A stretch of 64,000 bases of DNA, from contig NZ_RSEJ01000021.1 in assembly GCF_009910675.1 (NCBI RefSeq), positions 1-64,000 on the forward strand, read 5' to 3'. The DNA is from Photobacterium alginatilyticum. GTDB taxonomy: Bacteria; Pseudomonadota; Gammaproteobacteria; Enterobacterales; Vibrionaceae. The first letter of the stretch is position 1; every line of letters starts with the position of its first letter. This document shows positions 1 through 9,058 of this stretch, one piece after another. A program made the position numbers and the translations under genes. The notes beneath the pieces are model-generated. The model was not told where the DNA came from. It saw only the letters and a list, made by a program, of their open reading frames with translations, and made no database searches.

Positions 1-47
1 TAATCTGAAAGCCTTCCCAGAAGGAAGATAGGAAAGTATTATTCGAC

Positions 48-356
48 ATGAAAACGGTAGTTTGTGTAGGTTTTTGTTTGGCGACTAAACCATATCACTT
101 ACTACCGTTTTTGTTTTCAGTTCCCGCTAATCTGCGAAGAACCAAAAATAAGCGATTGAATGAGTCCAAAGCGCGTATTTTGGAGTGGTGGCAAACTGCC
201 TGGCAGAGCGAGCAGGAGCAAACCCGCTTTTTTGATGAAGCGGTTATGTCACTACCAAACCTACCTCCACAATGTCGAAATTTTGAGGATGTTTTTGAAG
301 CAATGGGTTTACAGGTAAAGGGAGTTAAGAGCCGGTTACTTGTCAGGGAGTGGTAG
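48..356 (+). CDS. Hypothetical protein, possibly the C-terminal remnant of a larger gene
   Basis: A 102-codon frame. The first 25 or so residues are hydrophobic and irregular, while the rest (from about residue 27, a basic stretch with LRRTKNKRL, to the end) is rich in Trp, Glu and Arg and reads like genuine coding sequence. No ribosome binding site is convincing before the ATG, and the frame is open only to a stop at position 6. The likeliest reading is a decayed or truncated gene of which the C-terminal half survives. I do not recognise the family with confidence. Confidence 0.35.
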   Translation: MKTVVCVGFCLATKPYHLLPFLFSVPANLRRTKNKRLNESKARILEWWQTAWQSEQEQTRFFDEAVMSLPNLPPQCRNFEDVFEAMGLQVKGVKSRLLVREW

Positions 357-475
357 GTTGAAAAGGTTAAAGCAACCAATAACATCTGATATAGGAAATG
401 CCACACAACCCTCCCACTTCCCGAGCAGGTGTTAAACTTCATAATACTTTCAGTTTATCCTGCCGGGAGTCTGTA

Positions 476-1306
476 ATGTTGGCTACAGTGCAACGAATAA
501 CTACTTCAATATTAGTTACATTCAGGAAAGCTCGTAACTATATCAAGCTATTAGCGATTTCAATCTCGATAGTGTTTGGTCCACAATCACTTGCCGCAAA
601 GCCTCCACTTTCCGTGGCAATTTCAGTCGATATGCCTCCCTATGTCATTAACCAGGCGATAAGCGGCTTGCAGGTCGATATCATCAAGCTGGCACTGGGT
701 GGCTATGATGTTCGTTTTATGCAGATGCCGTTTGGTGAGATCCAGACTGCGGTTCAGAAAGGGATTGCAGACGTTGGTGTTGGTGTTCTGGAGGATGATA
801 GCGGGGTATTCTACTCGGATCATTTCATTACTTTTGCCAATGTTGCCGTGAGTAAAAAGGCCAGTAGCAAAAAGATTGAACAGGTGGCTGACTTGAAGGG
901 GCACCTAGTGTTGACCTGGCAGAATGCCTACTTGGAGTTAGGCGATGCTTTCGAGCAACTGTATTCACCCCAGTCGCCGGAGCGGGAGAATTATATCGAG
1001 GTTGCCGATCAGGCAGATCAGGTCCGAATTTTCTGGCAGGGCAATAACCGTATCGCAGTGATTGATAGGAGTATATTTACCTACTTCACCAAAGCGCTGG
1101 GGTACGCAGCGGATGATGTGACGTTTCATTATGTGTTCCCGTCCGTAACGAGCTTTCAGGCCAGTTTTAAGGAAGCCAAGATACGTGATAGCTTCAACCA
1201 GGCATTAGGCAAACTGTGTCAAAGCGGAGAGTATAATAAACTGCTGACTCGTTATGACGTGAAGCTGAAAAGTACGGTGTGTGAGAACGAACGCTCTAGT
1301 GAGTAA
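476..1306 (+). CDS. Periplasmic solute-binding protein, family 3-like
   Basis: About 276 residues. The chosen ATG follows a GGGAG ribosome binding site; an upstream in-frame ATG at 398 lacks one. A basic N-terminus and a hydrophobic stretch ending near ...SLAAKPP suggest a signal peptide of roughly 40 residues. The mature part begins with the beta-strand plus 'DMPPYV' pattern typical of family 3 (polar amino acid type) binding proteins, followed by 'GLQVDIIKLAL' and 'GIADVGVGV', the usual substrate-lobe signatures. No permease or ATPase gene is adjacent, and no sensor domain is fused to it, so it may serve a distant transporter or act in sensing. The ligand cannot be told from sequence. Confidence 0.75.
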   Translation: MLATVQRITTSILVTFRKARNYIKLLAISISIVFGPQSLAAKPPLSVAISVDMPPYVINQAISGLQVDIIKLALGGYDVRFMQMPFGEIQTAVQKGIADVGVGVLEDDSGVFYSDHFITFANVAVSKKASSKKIEQVADLKGHLVLTWQNAYLELGDAFEQLYSPQSPERENYIEVADQADQVRIFWQGNNRIAVIDRSIFTYFTKALGYAADDVTFHYVFPSVTSFQASFKEAKIRDSFNQALGKLCQSGEYNKLLTRYDVKLKSTVCENERSSE

Positions 1307-1317
1307 GCACGAGGCAA

Positions 1318-1351
1318 GAAGGTTCGAGCAGGTACTCAAGGCCGAACCTTC
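1318..1351 (+). terminator. Hairpin after the solute-binding protein gene
   Basis: Perfect 9-bp arms GAAGGTTCG and CGAACCTTC separated by 16 bases, 12 bases after the stop codon and followed by a loose T-rich run (TCTTTTCT). Probable intrinsic terminator; the large loop makes it a moderate call. Confidence 0.5.
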
Positions 1352-1367
1352 AGAATGTCTTTTCTAT

Positions 1368-1763
1368 CTATCGGCGTCGAGGGTGCTTGCGTGACGATCT
1401 GGCTTTATAGGCAGATGCCGCCTTTGCCTGAGAAAGTAAAATGGATTCGACAGTCAGCTCCATAGGTTCTCTTGGCACAATACCGACGGGAAAAGTACGC
1501 TTGCGAGGTGGTAGTTCACGCTCTTCTGCGGTTGGCTTAGGCATTCGCTTGAAACGGGATAAATAAAACGCTTCTAATTTTTCACGTGCCCATTCTGTTT
1601 TACGAAGAAATTTCAGGCTGCCAGCAATGGTCGGGTTGGTATGGAAACAGTTAAAACGCATTGCTGTGTCGAGGATCTCCCAGCCGTAATGACCGACAAG
1701 CTCGGTCAGTAACGTTTCTAGTTTAAGGCCGTGGAGCGGGTTGTTTTGCTGTTCTTCTAGCAT
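1368..1763 (-). CDS. VF530 family (DUF2132) DNA-binding protein
   Basis: 131 residues. The N-terminal 70 residues carry the family hallmark: NNPLHG, LLTELVGHYGW, MRFNCFHTNPTI and LKFLRKTEWAREK. The family is named after a Vibrio fischeri protein whose structure was solved and is annotated as DNA-binding. The C-terminal 50 residues are a basic, low-complexity tail (ending RSSRKHPRRR), longer than the core domain and fitting nucleic-acid binding. The start is supported by AGGAACAGCA just before the ATG. It is monocistronic and divergent from nothing obvious. Physiological role is unknown. Confidence 0.85.
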   Translation of the reverse strand: MLEEQQNNPLHGLKLETLLTELVGHYGWEILDTAMRFNCFHTNPTIAGSLKFLRKTEWAREKLEAFYLSRFKRMPKPTAEERELPPRKRTFPVGIVPREPMELTVESILLSQAKAASAYKARSSRKHPRRR

Positions 1764-1867
1764 TGCTGTTCCTATGACAGATGTATATGGCGGGATCGGC
1801 GCACATTATACTGTTTACTAATGCTAAATAGATAGTGTTGTTTGTGGCGAGCTAAATGCGCGAGCGC

Positions 1868-1896
1868 TTGAATGGCCTTTTGGTTAGGCCATTCAA
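1868..1896. terminator. Perfect 10-bp hairpin between two minus-strand genes
   Basis: Arms TTGAATGGCC and GGCCATTCAA with a 9-base loop, 28 bases beyond the stop of the gene at 1924-2115. There is no clear T-tract on either strand, so it may be a factor-assisted terminator or an mRNA 3'-end stabilising structure. Confidence 0.4.
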
Positions 1897-1923
1897 TGCA
1901 ATGAAGAATAAAGGCTACTCATA

Positions 1924-2115
1924 TTATTTATACGTCGCCTCAAGTTGTTGCTGTGCAATTTCAAGTTGAGTCAATAGCATTGAAGCATCGCTGATTCTGT
2001 TGTTGCTGATCGCTTTGCGAATTCTGTTCTGGTAACTCTTAACCCGGCTAATACACTGCTGACGCGAAAACGCGTCTCGTAGTCCGCTTGCTTGATCCAT
2101 TAGTACTTGAGCCAT
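1924..2115 (-). CDS. Small hypothetical protein, helical
   Basis: 63 residues. The start is the ATG preceded by GAGGTGGTT, an excellent ribosome binding site; the frame continues 11 codons upstream without better support. The protein is predicted mostly alpha-helical, Gln-, Arg- and Ser-rich (QNRIRKAISNNRI, QLEIAQQQLEATYK), and has no signal peptide, membrane span or metal motif. Probably a small cytosolic protein limited to Vibrionaceae. No function can be assigned. Confidence 0.6.
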   Translation of the reverse strand: MAQVLMDQASGLRDAFSRQQCISRVKSYQNRIRKAISNNRISDASMLLTQLEIAQQQLEATYK

Positions 2116-2148
2116 AACCACCTCGCTGAGTAACGTTGAAAAATGCAT

Positions 2149-2475
2149 AGTGCTAACTGTTAATGGTGATAGTTAATCACTTTTTGAGGCGCCGAATTTC
2201 AGGGAAATGTCAAAACTGACTGTTTTCAATGTAAAGAAATGTATTTTGCAATTGCATACTGATGCATTTCTGAAGTAATGATTACGAGTGGTTACAAGGA
2301 AGAATGCCGTTCGTCTTAGAGAAATATAGCCATGCATTGAGGGTGGTTATGTAAATTGACGTAAACTAATTTGAAGCTAAGTAAAGTCGCTTATATAGCT
2401 GCAGGAAGTGGGTATTATGTATTTCATAGATACTGGCAATAATTGATTTCCACCTTCCTACTAGAAGCTACCGCT
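2149..2475. other. Intergenic region, divergent promoters expected
   Basis: A 327-base AT-rich stretch between divergent genes. It must contain both promoters, but I see no operator that I would name. Confidence 0.4.
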
Positions 2476-3789
2476 ATGTTGAAATTTACACTGATACTTG
2501 TACTGCTTTGGTCTCCGGCCTTGTTGATGGGCTATGAAGAAATGGGAGACATCTTTTTTTGGCGCCACCAGTTAACAATGCTGTCGGGCATGATTGGGCT
2601 CGGTTATATGAGCTTTGCCGTACTGATTGCGGCAAGGTTTGATTGGGTTGAACGTCGGTTGAATGGGTTAGATAAAGGTTATGCGTTGCATAAAAAGTTG
2701 GGTATAGGTGCGACGGTAGCTTTAGTGTTGCACTGGCTTTGTGTCCAAAGTGCCAAGTGGCTTGTACAAGCAGGACTGCTGGCAAGGCCCGGAAGAGGCA
2801 GACCTGAAATCGACGGGGTGAACTGGCACCATATCGCCAGTGAAATAGGAGAAATCGCGTTCTATGTCTTCTTGCTCTTTAGTCTTATCAGCCTGGTTCA
2901 GGCTATTAGTTATAAACGGTTTAAATTTACCCATAAAATAGGTGGCTTGCTGGTCATCGCAGGCGTTATTCATACCGCTTTGCTGCTTGACTGGAATAGC
3001 CAGTCGATAGCGATGAATATCGCTATTGCCGGGGTTGCCGTTGTTGGTGTTTGGTGTAGCTATTTATCGTTAACCGGAAAGATTGGCGCGAGTAATAAAT
3101 CACCTGGAGAGGTGGAGTCAGTTGAGCGATTTAATAATGATACGGAAAGCCCTGGCGTCATTCGGCTGGCAATTAAATTAGATTCATCCATTGAGTATCA
3201 AGAAGGTCAATTTGCTTATTTGAACTTTCATGATGGTGAAGCGCCGCATCCATTCTCAATTCTTAATTACAATGAGGAAACCCAACTCATTGAGTTTGGT
3301 ATTAAAGACTTAGGCGATTATACCCATCAAATGGTCAATCAATTAACTGTGGGCCAAAAGGTGACGGTTGAAGGGGGGTATGGGTGTTTTCAGATACCGG
3401 AGAAAGCAATGCAAGTTTGGATTGGAGCCGGTATAGGCATTGTTCCGTTTATTTCCAGACTGTATTGGCTGGCACGAAAAGCTAATCAGGAAAATAGTCA
3501 GTATAAAAAAATTCATCTTTTCTACTGTGTCAATTCGAGAAAGGAAGCGTTCTTTGAAAAAGAGATTCTCTTAATTTTAAGAGGCTTAGATTTCATTGAG
3601 CTTGAAGTGCTTGATGCTGATAAAGGAGAGTTCCTTAGTGTAGAGGCTATCCTGGACAGAACGAATAGCAATACGTTTGATGTTAGCTTTTGTGGGCCCA
3701 CGGCATTTGGTGAGAGATTGAGTACGGGGTTAGCTGTCGCAGGGATTGGACCCGAGCACTTTCATTCCGAGATCTTTAAAATGCGCTAA
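2476..3789 (+). CDS. Ferric-reductase-like transmembrane flavocytochrome
   Basis: About 437 residues from the ATG at 2476 (a TTG 33 bases upstream is in frame but has no better signal). The N-terminal half has about six membrane spans with paired His residues (HKKLGIGA...LHW; NWHHIASEIGE; FTHKIGGLL...IHTALL) suited to bind two b haems, as in the ferric reductase transmembrane family. The C-terminal half is a ferredoxin-NADP reductase module: HPFSIL for FAD, WIGAGIGIVPFISR for the NAD(P) pyrophosphate, and a C-terminal ...EHFHSEIF. It should move electrons from cytosolic NAD(P)H across the inner membrane to iron or another acceptor. Single-gene unit ending in a strong terminator. Confidence 0.85.
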   Translation: MLKFTLILVLLWSPALLMGYEEMGDIFFWRHQLTMLSGMIGLGYMSFAVLIAARFDWVERRLNGLDKGYALHKKLGIGATVALVLHWLCVQSAKWLVQAGLLARPGRGRPEIDGVNWHHIASEIGEIAFYVFLLFSLISLVQAISYKRFKFTHKIGGLLVIAGVIHTALLLDWNSQSIAMNIAIAGVAVVGVWCSYLSLTGKIGASNKSPGEVESVERFNNDTESPGVIRLAIKLDSSIEYQEGQFAYLNFHDGEAPHPFSILNYNEETQLIEFGIKDLGDYTHQMVNQLTVGQKVTVEGGYGCFQIPEKAMQVWIGAGIGIVPFISRLYWLARKANQENSQYKKIHLFYCVNSRKEAFFEKEILLILRGLDFIELEVLDADKGEFLSVEAILDRTNSNTFDVSFCGPTAFGERLSTGLAVAGIGPEHFHSEIFKMR

Positions 3790-3807
3790 CGTGTGTTGTG
3801 GGTATAT

Positions 3808-3840
3808 ACCCAAACCGTCTTAAGGCGGTTTGGGTTTTCT
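3808..3840 (+). terminator. Rho-independent terminator
   Basis: ACCCAAACCG and CGGTTTGGGT arms followed by TTTTCT, 19 bases after the ferric-reductase-like gene. It also lies just before the 3' end of the convergent gene at 3850, so it may serve both. Confidence 0.85.
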
Positions 3841-3849
3841 GGCATTGGC

Positions 3850-4215
3850 TTACGCAGAAGGCATCAGCAGCTGGCCAAGATAGCGAACAACATGGGCTGC
3901 ATCTTGAGCGGCGCTGTTTACCTTGGCAATGATCGCCTGGGCACGCTCATCATCGTCTTTCAGGCTCGCCTTTACTTTCTCGTTCATGGCTTCGGCCATT
4001 TCTAGCTTCTGCTTGCAGTCTTGAAATAGTGCTGAAAGGAAGGTTAGTTCTACTTCGCCGCCCTCGGCAAACACCTTAGCCGCAATGCTATAGACAGTGT
4101 GAAACTTCGTCGCCATGTCTTTCTTGTTTTCCTGGCCTTCTTTTGCCCAGTCTGCCGCCCAACCTTTGAAGATAACTGCGATTTGTGGGTTCGGAGCGAT
4201 GTTTACTTGTTGCAT
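3850..4215 (-). CDS. Hypothetical cytosolic helical protein
   Basis: 121 residues from the ATG preceded by AAGGACATACACCC; the frame runs 27 codons further upstream but that part looks non-coding. The chain is Ala-, Lys- and Glu-rich, predicted all-helical (AQAIIAKVNSAAQDAAHVVRYL near the C-terminus in pieces), without signal or membrane segment. It lies downstream of the acyltransferase operon but is separated from it by a long inverted repeat, so it is probably a separate unit. I do not recognise the family. Confidence 0.55.
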   Translation of the reverse strand: MQQVNIAPNPQIAVIFKGWAADWAKEGQENKKDMATKFHTVYSIAAKVFAEGGEVELTFLSALFQDCKQKLEMAEAMNEKVKASLKDDDERAQAIIAKVNSAAQDAAHVVRYLGQLLMPSA

Positions 4216-4275
4216 TGGGTGTATGTCCTTGGGGATTGGAAGAAAGGGAATAGTAAATGAGTGAAAGGGGAGTTT

Positions 4276-4333
4276 AAAGCCATAACATTTACTCACGTGC
4301 CCGGCTGGACAAAAAGTAAACGTTTATGGCTTT
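4276..4333 (-). terminator. Long imperfect inverted repeat after the MBOAT gene
   Basis: An 18-base arm beginning AAAGCCATAACATTT pairs with a 19-base arm ending TTTATGGCTTT, separated by about 21 bases. It sits between the stop of the MBOAT gene and the start of the gene at 4215. Most simply the transcription terminator or 3' mRNA structure of the acylation operon. Confidence 0.5.
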
Positions 4334-4349
4334 GGCTGGCAATTGCTAT

Positions 4350-5768
4350 TTAAAACTGGAAATAAATAAAGGCAGCCTGATCGGAGCCAAGAGCCGCCAT
4401 CAGGTAAATGAACACTACGGTGACAGCGGCATAGCCGTATTCCGGGATCCGGACGGCAGATTTCATTAGCTGATCACGCCAGCGAATTGGCGTGAAGTGA
4501 AGTAAAGCTGCTAACAGAAGGGCTACGCCCGCAACAGGAGCTATTGGCATGCCCGTACTTGTGGCACTGACGATTGTCTGAAGATAGTGCCAGCTGGCTT
4601 CAAGATCATCGGCTCTGAACAACAGACGGGTCAGGGTGATGATGGTGAAAATTTGTAGGATCCGAATAACCAGCGACACACCACGAAATACAACGGGAGG
4701 CAGGCCTTGTTGTGCTCTCATGCGGCTGCGATAGTGTTCGATGCCGACAAGGCTGCCGTGGATCAGCCCATATATGACGAAGTTCCAACCTGCGCCATGC
4801 CAGATCCCGATGGCGACAAACACAATCAGTAAGTTGAAATAGATATTGCTCCAGCGCCAGTTTTTGATGGCTTCGTACAAGTAATCTCGAAAGAACGAGG
4901 ACATGGTGATGTGCCAGCGTTGCCAGAAATTGGCCACACTGGTTGCCATGTAGGGGCGATTGAAGTTGATGGGTAGTTTGAAGCCCATCATTTTAGCTAC
5001 CCCGATGGCAATATCGGTATAACCGCTGAGATCCATATAGACCTGAAAACTGTAGGCAAACAGTGCTATGACAAGAAAGAGTGAGGAAAAGCCTGATGGA
5101 TTGCCAAAGGCCGGATCCACGATGTGCAGTGCGAGTATGTCGGCAATCATTATTTTCTTGATAAGCCCACGGATGATCAGGGTTAACCCTTCCATCATAT
5201 CCTGGCCACACAGCTTTTGGCTCGATTCAAGCTGGGGCATAAAGTAGGAGGCCCGGACGATAGGGCCTGAGAGCAGCTGCGGGAAGAACGCCATAAACAG
5301 GGCGAAATCTTTGAGGGAACTGGGTTTTGCTAATCGCTGCTGATAGAGATCAAGTGGATAGGTTATAGCCTGGAACGTCATGAATGAGATGCCAATCGGC
5401 AAGATAACGTCGACAAACGGACTTCGACCGGATAGCCCGAAAAGCTGAAGAAAATCGTACAGGGATTCGATGAAAAAGTTGCTGTACTTGAAGTAGAACA
5501 GAATCAGCAGGCTACTGCTAATGGCACCCGCCAGCGCGACTTTCTTAATCATTTTTTGCTGGTGGTGCATAATCATATGCCCAGCTAGATAGTTGATCCC
5601 GGTAAGGAGCAATAGCAGAGCTGAAAAACGCCAGTCAAACGTCATGTAGAAGTAACAGCTGATGATGAGCAGAAAGCTTTTTTTGTGCTCGTTCTGGCGC
5701 TGCAGTGCCGCGCAGCCGATCAGTGCAAAGAGCGCAAAAATGAAATAGGACAGGGAGGTAATTGCCAT
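4350..5768 (-). CDS. MBOAT family O-acyltransferase (DltB/AlgI-like)
   Basis: 472 residues, polytopic, with about ten membrane spans. The MBOAT signature is present: PQLLSGPIVRASYFMPQL, the helical NFWQRWHITMSSFFRDYLY region, and the catalytic-His segment IGIWHGAGWNFVIYG. Members such as DltB and AlgI carry acyl groups across the membrane onto envelope polymers. Its start codon lies one base after the stop of the upstream gene (positions 5766-5772 read TAA-T-ATG on the coding strand), so the two are translationally coupled. The partner encodes adenylation, carrier and SGNH parts, so this protein is inferred to be the membrane channel/transferase of a Dlt-like surface acylation system. Confidence 0.85.
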   Translation of the reverse strand: MAITSLSYFIFALFALIGCAALQRQNEHKKSFLLIISCYFYMTFDWRFSALLLLLTGINYLAGHMIMHHQQKMIKKVALAGAISSSLLILFYFKYSNFFIESLYDFLQLFGLSGRSPFVDVILPIGISFMTFQAITYPLDLYQQRLAKPSSLKDFALFMAFFPQLLSGPIVRASYFMPQLESSQKLCGQDMMEGLTLIIRGLIKKIMIADILALHIVDPAFGNPSGFSSLFLVIALFAYSFQVYMDLSGYTDIAIGVAKMMGFKLPINFNRPYMATSVANFWQRWHITMSSFFRDYLYEAIKNWRWSNIYFNLLIVFVAIGIWHGAGWNFVIYGLIHGSLVGIEHYRSRMRAQQGLPPVVFRGVSLVIRILQIFTIITLTRLLFRADDLEASWHYLQTIVSATSTGMPIAPVAGVALLLAALLHFTPIRWRDQLMKSAVRIPEYGYAAVTVVFIYLMAALGSDQAAFIYFQF

Positions 5769-5769
5769 A

Positions 5770-8487
5770 TTAACGCTCCACCAACTGGCTTGCTAATTTG
5801 TCATTCAGTGTCTTCGCCACATACTGTTCACCCTTGTAGGTAAAATGCCCGCCATCAACAAAATACTGACTGCCTCCGGGCATCAATTCTGCGAGATCGA
5901 CAAAGGGTGTATTGTATTGCCGGGCAACGGATCGGATTTGATCGTTATAGATCTCCCCGACGCGGATAATGCCATTCAGGTCCAGGCAGTGATAATAATA
6001 CAACGAGGTCGCGGCCAGGCTTTCCTGTTGCTCTTTGGCAACGTTGATATAGGAGCGGGCAACCGTAACCAGAACAGGCTTGATCCCTTGCGCGATGATG
6101 CTTTTAACAAGGGACTCTATTCTGTTGCGATAATCAGTGGGGTTGATGGTTTCCGGATCGAGTGAGCTAACGCTGGTGGCCTTCGGCGTTCTGAGAAAGA
6201 TGGTGTTCTTCTGGATCATGTCTTTGCTCATCAGCCAATTAGGTAGTGTCGGGTAGCCCAGCGGCTGTAATACGTTCGGTGACTGAGCCAATTGGTTACT
6301 GTTGTTTGCCCCTTTTTTGGGGCACAGCATCGTTATATCGTTAAACCCCGGGTAGATAATAATTGCCGAGGGCGATAGCTTGTAGACAATGTTTTCAGTA
6401 ATCAGGTGGGTTTCGCTTAGTGAACTGCCTTCTATCCCGGCATTGATAATATTCACCGGGCGATGCTGGTATTTATCTTTAATTGCGCTTGCCAGTAGTT
6501 GAGAGAAAGTCTGTTCATTGGATTTGGCATAGATGCCAGCAACCGTTGAGGCACCGACAACGGCATAACGGATTTCGTCAGGCAGGCGCTCCGGGGGGAT
6601 TTCGGGGCTACGTAAACCATATGAGTTAATAACCATGCGGTCTTGTTGTGTGTTTGTATCTTTGATGACGAGGTTCGGGCGGTAGGTACGCGTATGAAGT
6701 TTGTCGTCGACCACAATGGCACTGTTATCTGTTAATAACGATAGGACGTTGCGTCCGGTTTTAATATAGGTGCGGATATGCAGAAAGATCTCGCCGAACA
6801 ACAGGATACCGATGATGAAACAGATCGTCAGCCAGGCTCGGGGCTGGCGCTGTTCTGCTATCGGTGTTGTCTGGAGTGGAGATTGGCCGATCTCACGAAA
6901 ATCTTCCAGCTCACTGACGGTCATAGCTTCCCAGTTGTCGGGAAGGTGCCCTAGATATCTTTCAATTGCGACAGATACCGCAACGTAGCACAGTGAGTCA
7001 CCGCCCAGGCTTAGGAAGCTATCACCTTCCCGGATGTCATCGTTACCGAGGATGTCACTATACGCCTGATAGAGATTGTCATAATGCTTGTTGTTGCCTG
7101 TGGCTGGTTCAATAAGGGATGTTAGTGAGCGATTGTCGACTTTACCTGAAGGGAGAAGTGGATATTCGTCCATCTCTTTGACAATGAAAGCGTTCGTGCC
7201 AAGTTGATAGCGGTTGGTCAGCACATTGATGATTGCCGAGCTGGAATGCTTCTGTAACGTCGCGATCAGCAGTGCTGAGTCATTGCCGACAACGACGGTA
7301 GAGAAGCCTGACTTTTGCAGGAAGAGCTCAACCTCGTCAAGACTGATACGCAAGCCGTAAAGCTTACAGAATCGGTTCATTCGACCAACAATACGGTAAA
7401 GACCTGCAGCATTTCGGCAAGCCAGATCACCTGTTCGCAATAGCTCAAGCTCGTTGCCTTTGGTTAAATCGCAAGGGCTGGTGGCATAACCCATCATGAC
7501 ATTGGGGCCTTGATAGACCAACTCTCCGCTTTGCTCGGGGCCGTGAATTTCCTTTTCTTGCTCATCGATAAGTGAAAAGTGCCCGCCCGGTATGGCTATG
7601 CCGATACAGTCCCGGTTTTGCTTAAGCTCATGAGGCGGCACATAGGCCATGCGTGGTGAAGCTTCAGTCTGGCCATACATCACAATCAGGCGTTTGCGTT
7701 GCTGCTCGCCCCAGCCGAGATATTGAGTGATGATATTTGTTGAAAGCCGTCCTCCCGCCTGGGCGATATATTGCAGTGATGGAAATTGTTTGTCTCTGAA
7801 CCGGATTCTCTCCAGTAACTCGAATGTATAGGGGACGCCATAAAGGCTGGTTGCTTGTTCTTCATGGAAGAACGCCCAGAATTCCGGTTCGGAAACAGAA
7901 CGTTCTGTTAACAATAAAGTAGCGCCAACAGCAAGGTGAGAGTTAATAACAGACATACCGAATGAGTAATGAAAAGGCAGTGTGGTAATGGTTGTCTGTC
8001 TGGTGTCCAGCTCTAGGTATTGGGCTATCGAACGGGCATTCGCTTCTATGTTTTCTTGTGAAAGTCGAACCAGCTTGGCACTGCCGGTGGTACCGGATGT
8101 CGATAACAGGACGCATAGATCAGGGTGAAGCTGCGCTTGCTTGTACTTAGGGTTTTTCTCAAGTGTCCAGCTACCAATAGGAGTTTGTCGGTAGACGGCA
8201 AATGGATTGAAGGTGTCGAGTATGTTGGTGTCTTTTTCTGTCGAGCCAGCGGCAACCAATATGACCGGGTGGCGTGCCCGTAATGCGCCTAGATAGGCGA
8301 TTAATGGGTGTAACTCATTCAGCGTTTCGACGATGAGCAATTGTCGGTGTGAACCTAAGCTGTCAGCGAAGGCATCAACCTGGTCGGCCAGTTCGCCATA
8401 ACTCAGTGTTAAGCCTGTGTCTGTGACGATAGCGGGAAGATCGCCATAGTGCCTTAACGTATCTACGAACAAATTGCGTCCTTTCAC
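5770..8487 (-). CDS. Adenylation-carrier-SGNH fusion protein (DltA-DltC-DltD-like)
   Basis: 905 residues, GTG start. Residues 1-460: an AMP-forming adenylation domain with TSGTTGSAK (130-138), YGQTEASPR, RTGDLA, VGRMNRFCKLYG and the catalytic-Lys motif PLLPSGKVD. Residues about 465-535: an acyl-carrier domain with LGGDSL, Ser498 being the phosphopantetheine site. About 550-570: one membrane span. From about 610 to the end: an SGNH hydrolase-like domain, with GAST (Ser647), INAGIEGSS, GFNDI, and DGGH (Asp878, His881). The order places activation and carrier parts in the cytosol and the SGNH part in the periplasm. With the MBOAT gene directly downstream this gives all four Dlt functions. The activated acid is unknown; D-alanine is only one possibility. 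Confidence 0.85.
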   Translation of the reverse strand: MKGRNLFVDTLRHYGDLPAIVTDTGLTLSYGELADQVDAFADSLGSHRQLLIVETLNELHPLIAYLGALRARHPVILVAAGSTEKDTNILDTFNPFAVYRQTPIGSWTLEKNPKYKQAQLHPDLCVLLSTSGTTGSAKLVRLSQENIEANARSIAQYLELDTRQTTITTLPFHYSFGMSVINSHLAVGATLLLTERSVSEPEFWAFFHEEQATSLYGVPYTFELLERIRFRDKQFPSLQYIAQAGGRLSTNIITQYLGWGEQQRKRLIVMYGQTEASPRMAYVPPHELKQNRDCIGIAIPGGHFSLIDEQEKEIHGPEQSGELVYQGPNVMMGYATSPCDLTKGNELELLRTGDLACRNAAGLYRIVGRMNRFCKLYGLRISLDEVELFLQKSGFSTVVVGNDSALLIATLQKHSSSAIINVLTNRYQLGTNAFIVKEMDEYPLLPSGKVDNRSLTSLIEPATGNNKHYDNLYQAYSDILGNDDIREGDSFLSLGGDSLCYVAVSVAIERYLGHLPDNWEAMTVSELEDFREIGQSPLQTTPIAEQRQPRAWLTICFIIGILLFGEIFLHIRTYIKTGRNVLSLLTDNSAIVVDDKLHTRTYRPNLVIKDTNTQQDRMVINSYGLRSPEIPPERLPDEIRYAVVGASTVAGIYAKSNEQTFSQLLASAIKDKYQHRPVNIINAGIEGSSLSETHLITENIVYKLSPSAIIIYPGFNDITMLCPKKGANNSNQLAQSPNVLQPLGYPTLPNWLMSKDMIQKNTIFLRTPKATSVSSLDPETINPTDYRNRIESLVKSIIAQGIKPVLVTVARSYINVAKEQQESLAATSLYYYHCLDLNGIIRVGEIYNDQIRSVARQYNTPFVDLAELMPGGSQYFVDGGHFTYKGEQYVAKTLNDKLASQLVER

Positions 8488-8725
8488 TGCTGAGTAGCAT
8501 TAATTTGTCATAGCCTAAGCATAGGACAAGATGCTAATAATTCACGGTAAAAAGGGAATCGGCCAATATGCTGCCATTACGTAAGGGGTGAAATAGCATT
8601 AACCTGATGCAATAGTAGTATTTTTTTGACCTAGGTTTGATTTAGGTATGGTTTTACTTAATCTTTTTTGCAAGCTACCCTGTAACGGACTACTGTTATT
8701 ATAACCAGTGTGTTTGGAGGTGCTT

Positions 8726-9013
8726 ATGATTGAAGTTAACTTCGAACTGGCAAAACATGCCTATGGCAAGGTTTTAAAGTATCCATATGGCGGAGAGTTA
8801 GCGCCGTATGAATATATGTCGTTAAGGGTATTTCGCTGGGATTTAGGTCGTGCCGGGATGCCTATCGACAGGGCGTTTGATTTACGCCTGATTGCTGCCG
8901 GATACCGCACTATCGCGACTAAGCCAGCAAGGGCCCACCGTCCACTACCGCCTTGTGTACTCGAAAAAATGAGTGAGAGCTGGAAAAGAGATCATGGTTA
9001 TTGCAAGACTTGA
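8726..9013 (+). CDS. Small hypothetical protein
   Basis: 95 residues; the ATG at 8726 is chosen because GGAGG lies 5 bases before it, better than the in-frame ATG at 8708. Basic and aromatic, with a Pro-Lys-rich middle (TKPARAHRPLPP) and no signal peptide. The N-terminal part (FELAKHAYGKVLKYPYGGEL) looks structured. No known domain recognised; position between divergent core genes suggests a lineage-specific gene. Confidence 0.55.
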   Translation: MIEVNFELAKHAYGKVLKYPYGGELAPYEYMSLRVFRWDLGRAGMPIDRAFDLRLIAAGYRTIATKPARAHRPLPPCVLEKMSESWKRDHGYCKT

Positions 9014-9019
9014 AATAAA

Positions 9020-9044
9020 AAGGGCTTTCGAACAGAAAGCCCTT
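9020..9044 (-). terminator. Rho-independent terminator of the nucleotidase gene
   Basis: Perfect 10-bp arms AAGGGCTTTC/GAAAGCCCTT with a 5-base loop; on the minus strand it is followed by TTTTATTTC. It directly follows the stop of the nucleotidase gene and also lies at the 3' end of the convergent small gene. Confidence 0.85.
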
Positions 9045-9058
9045 GGGAAGTTAGCGTC

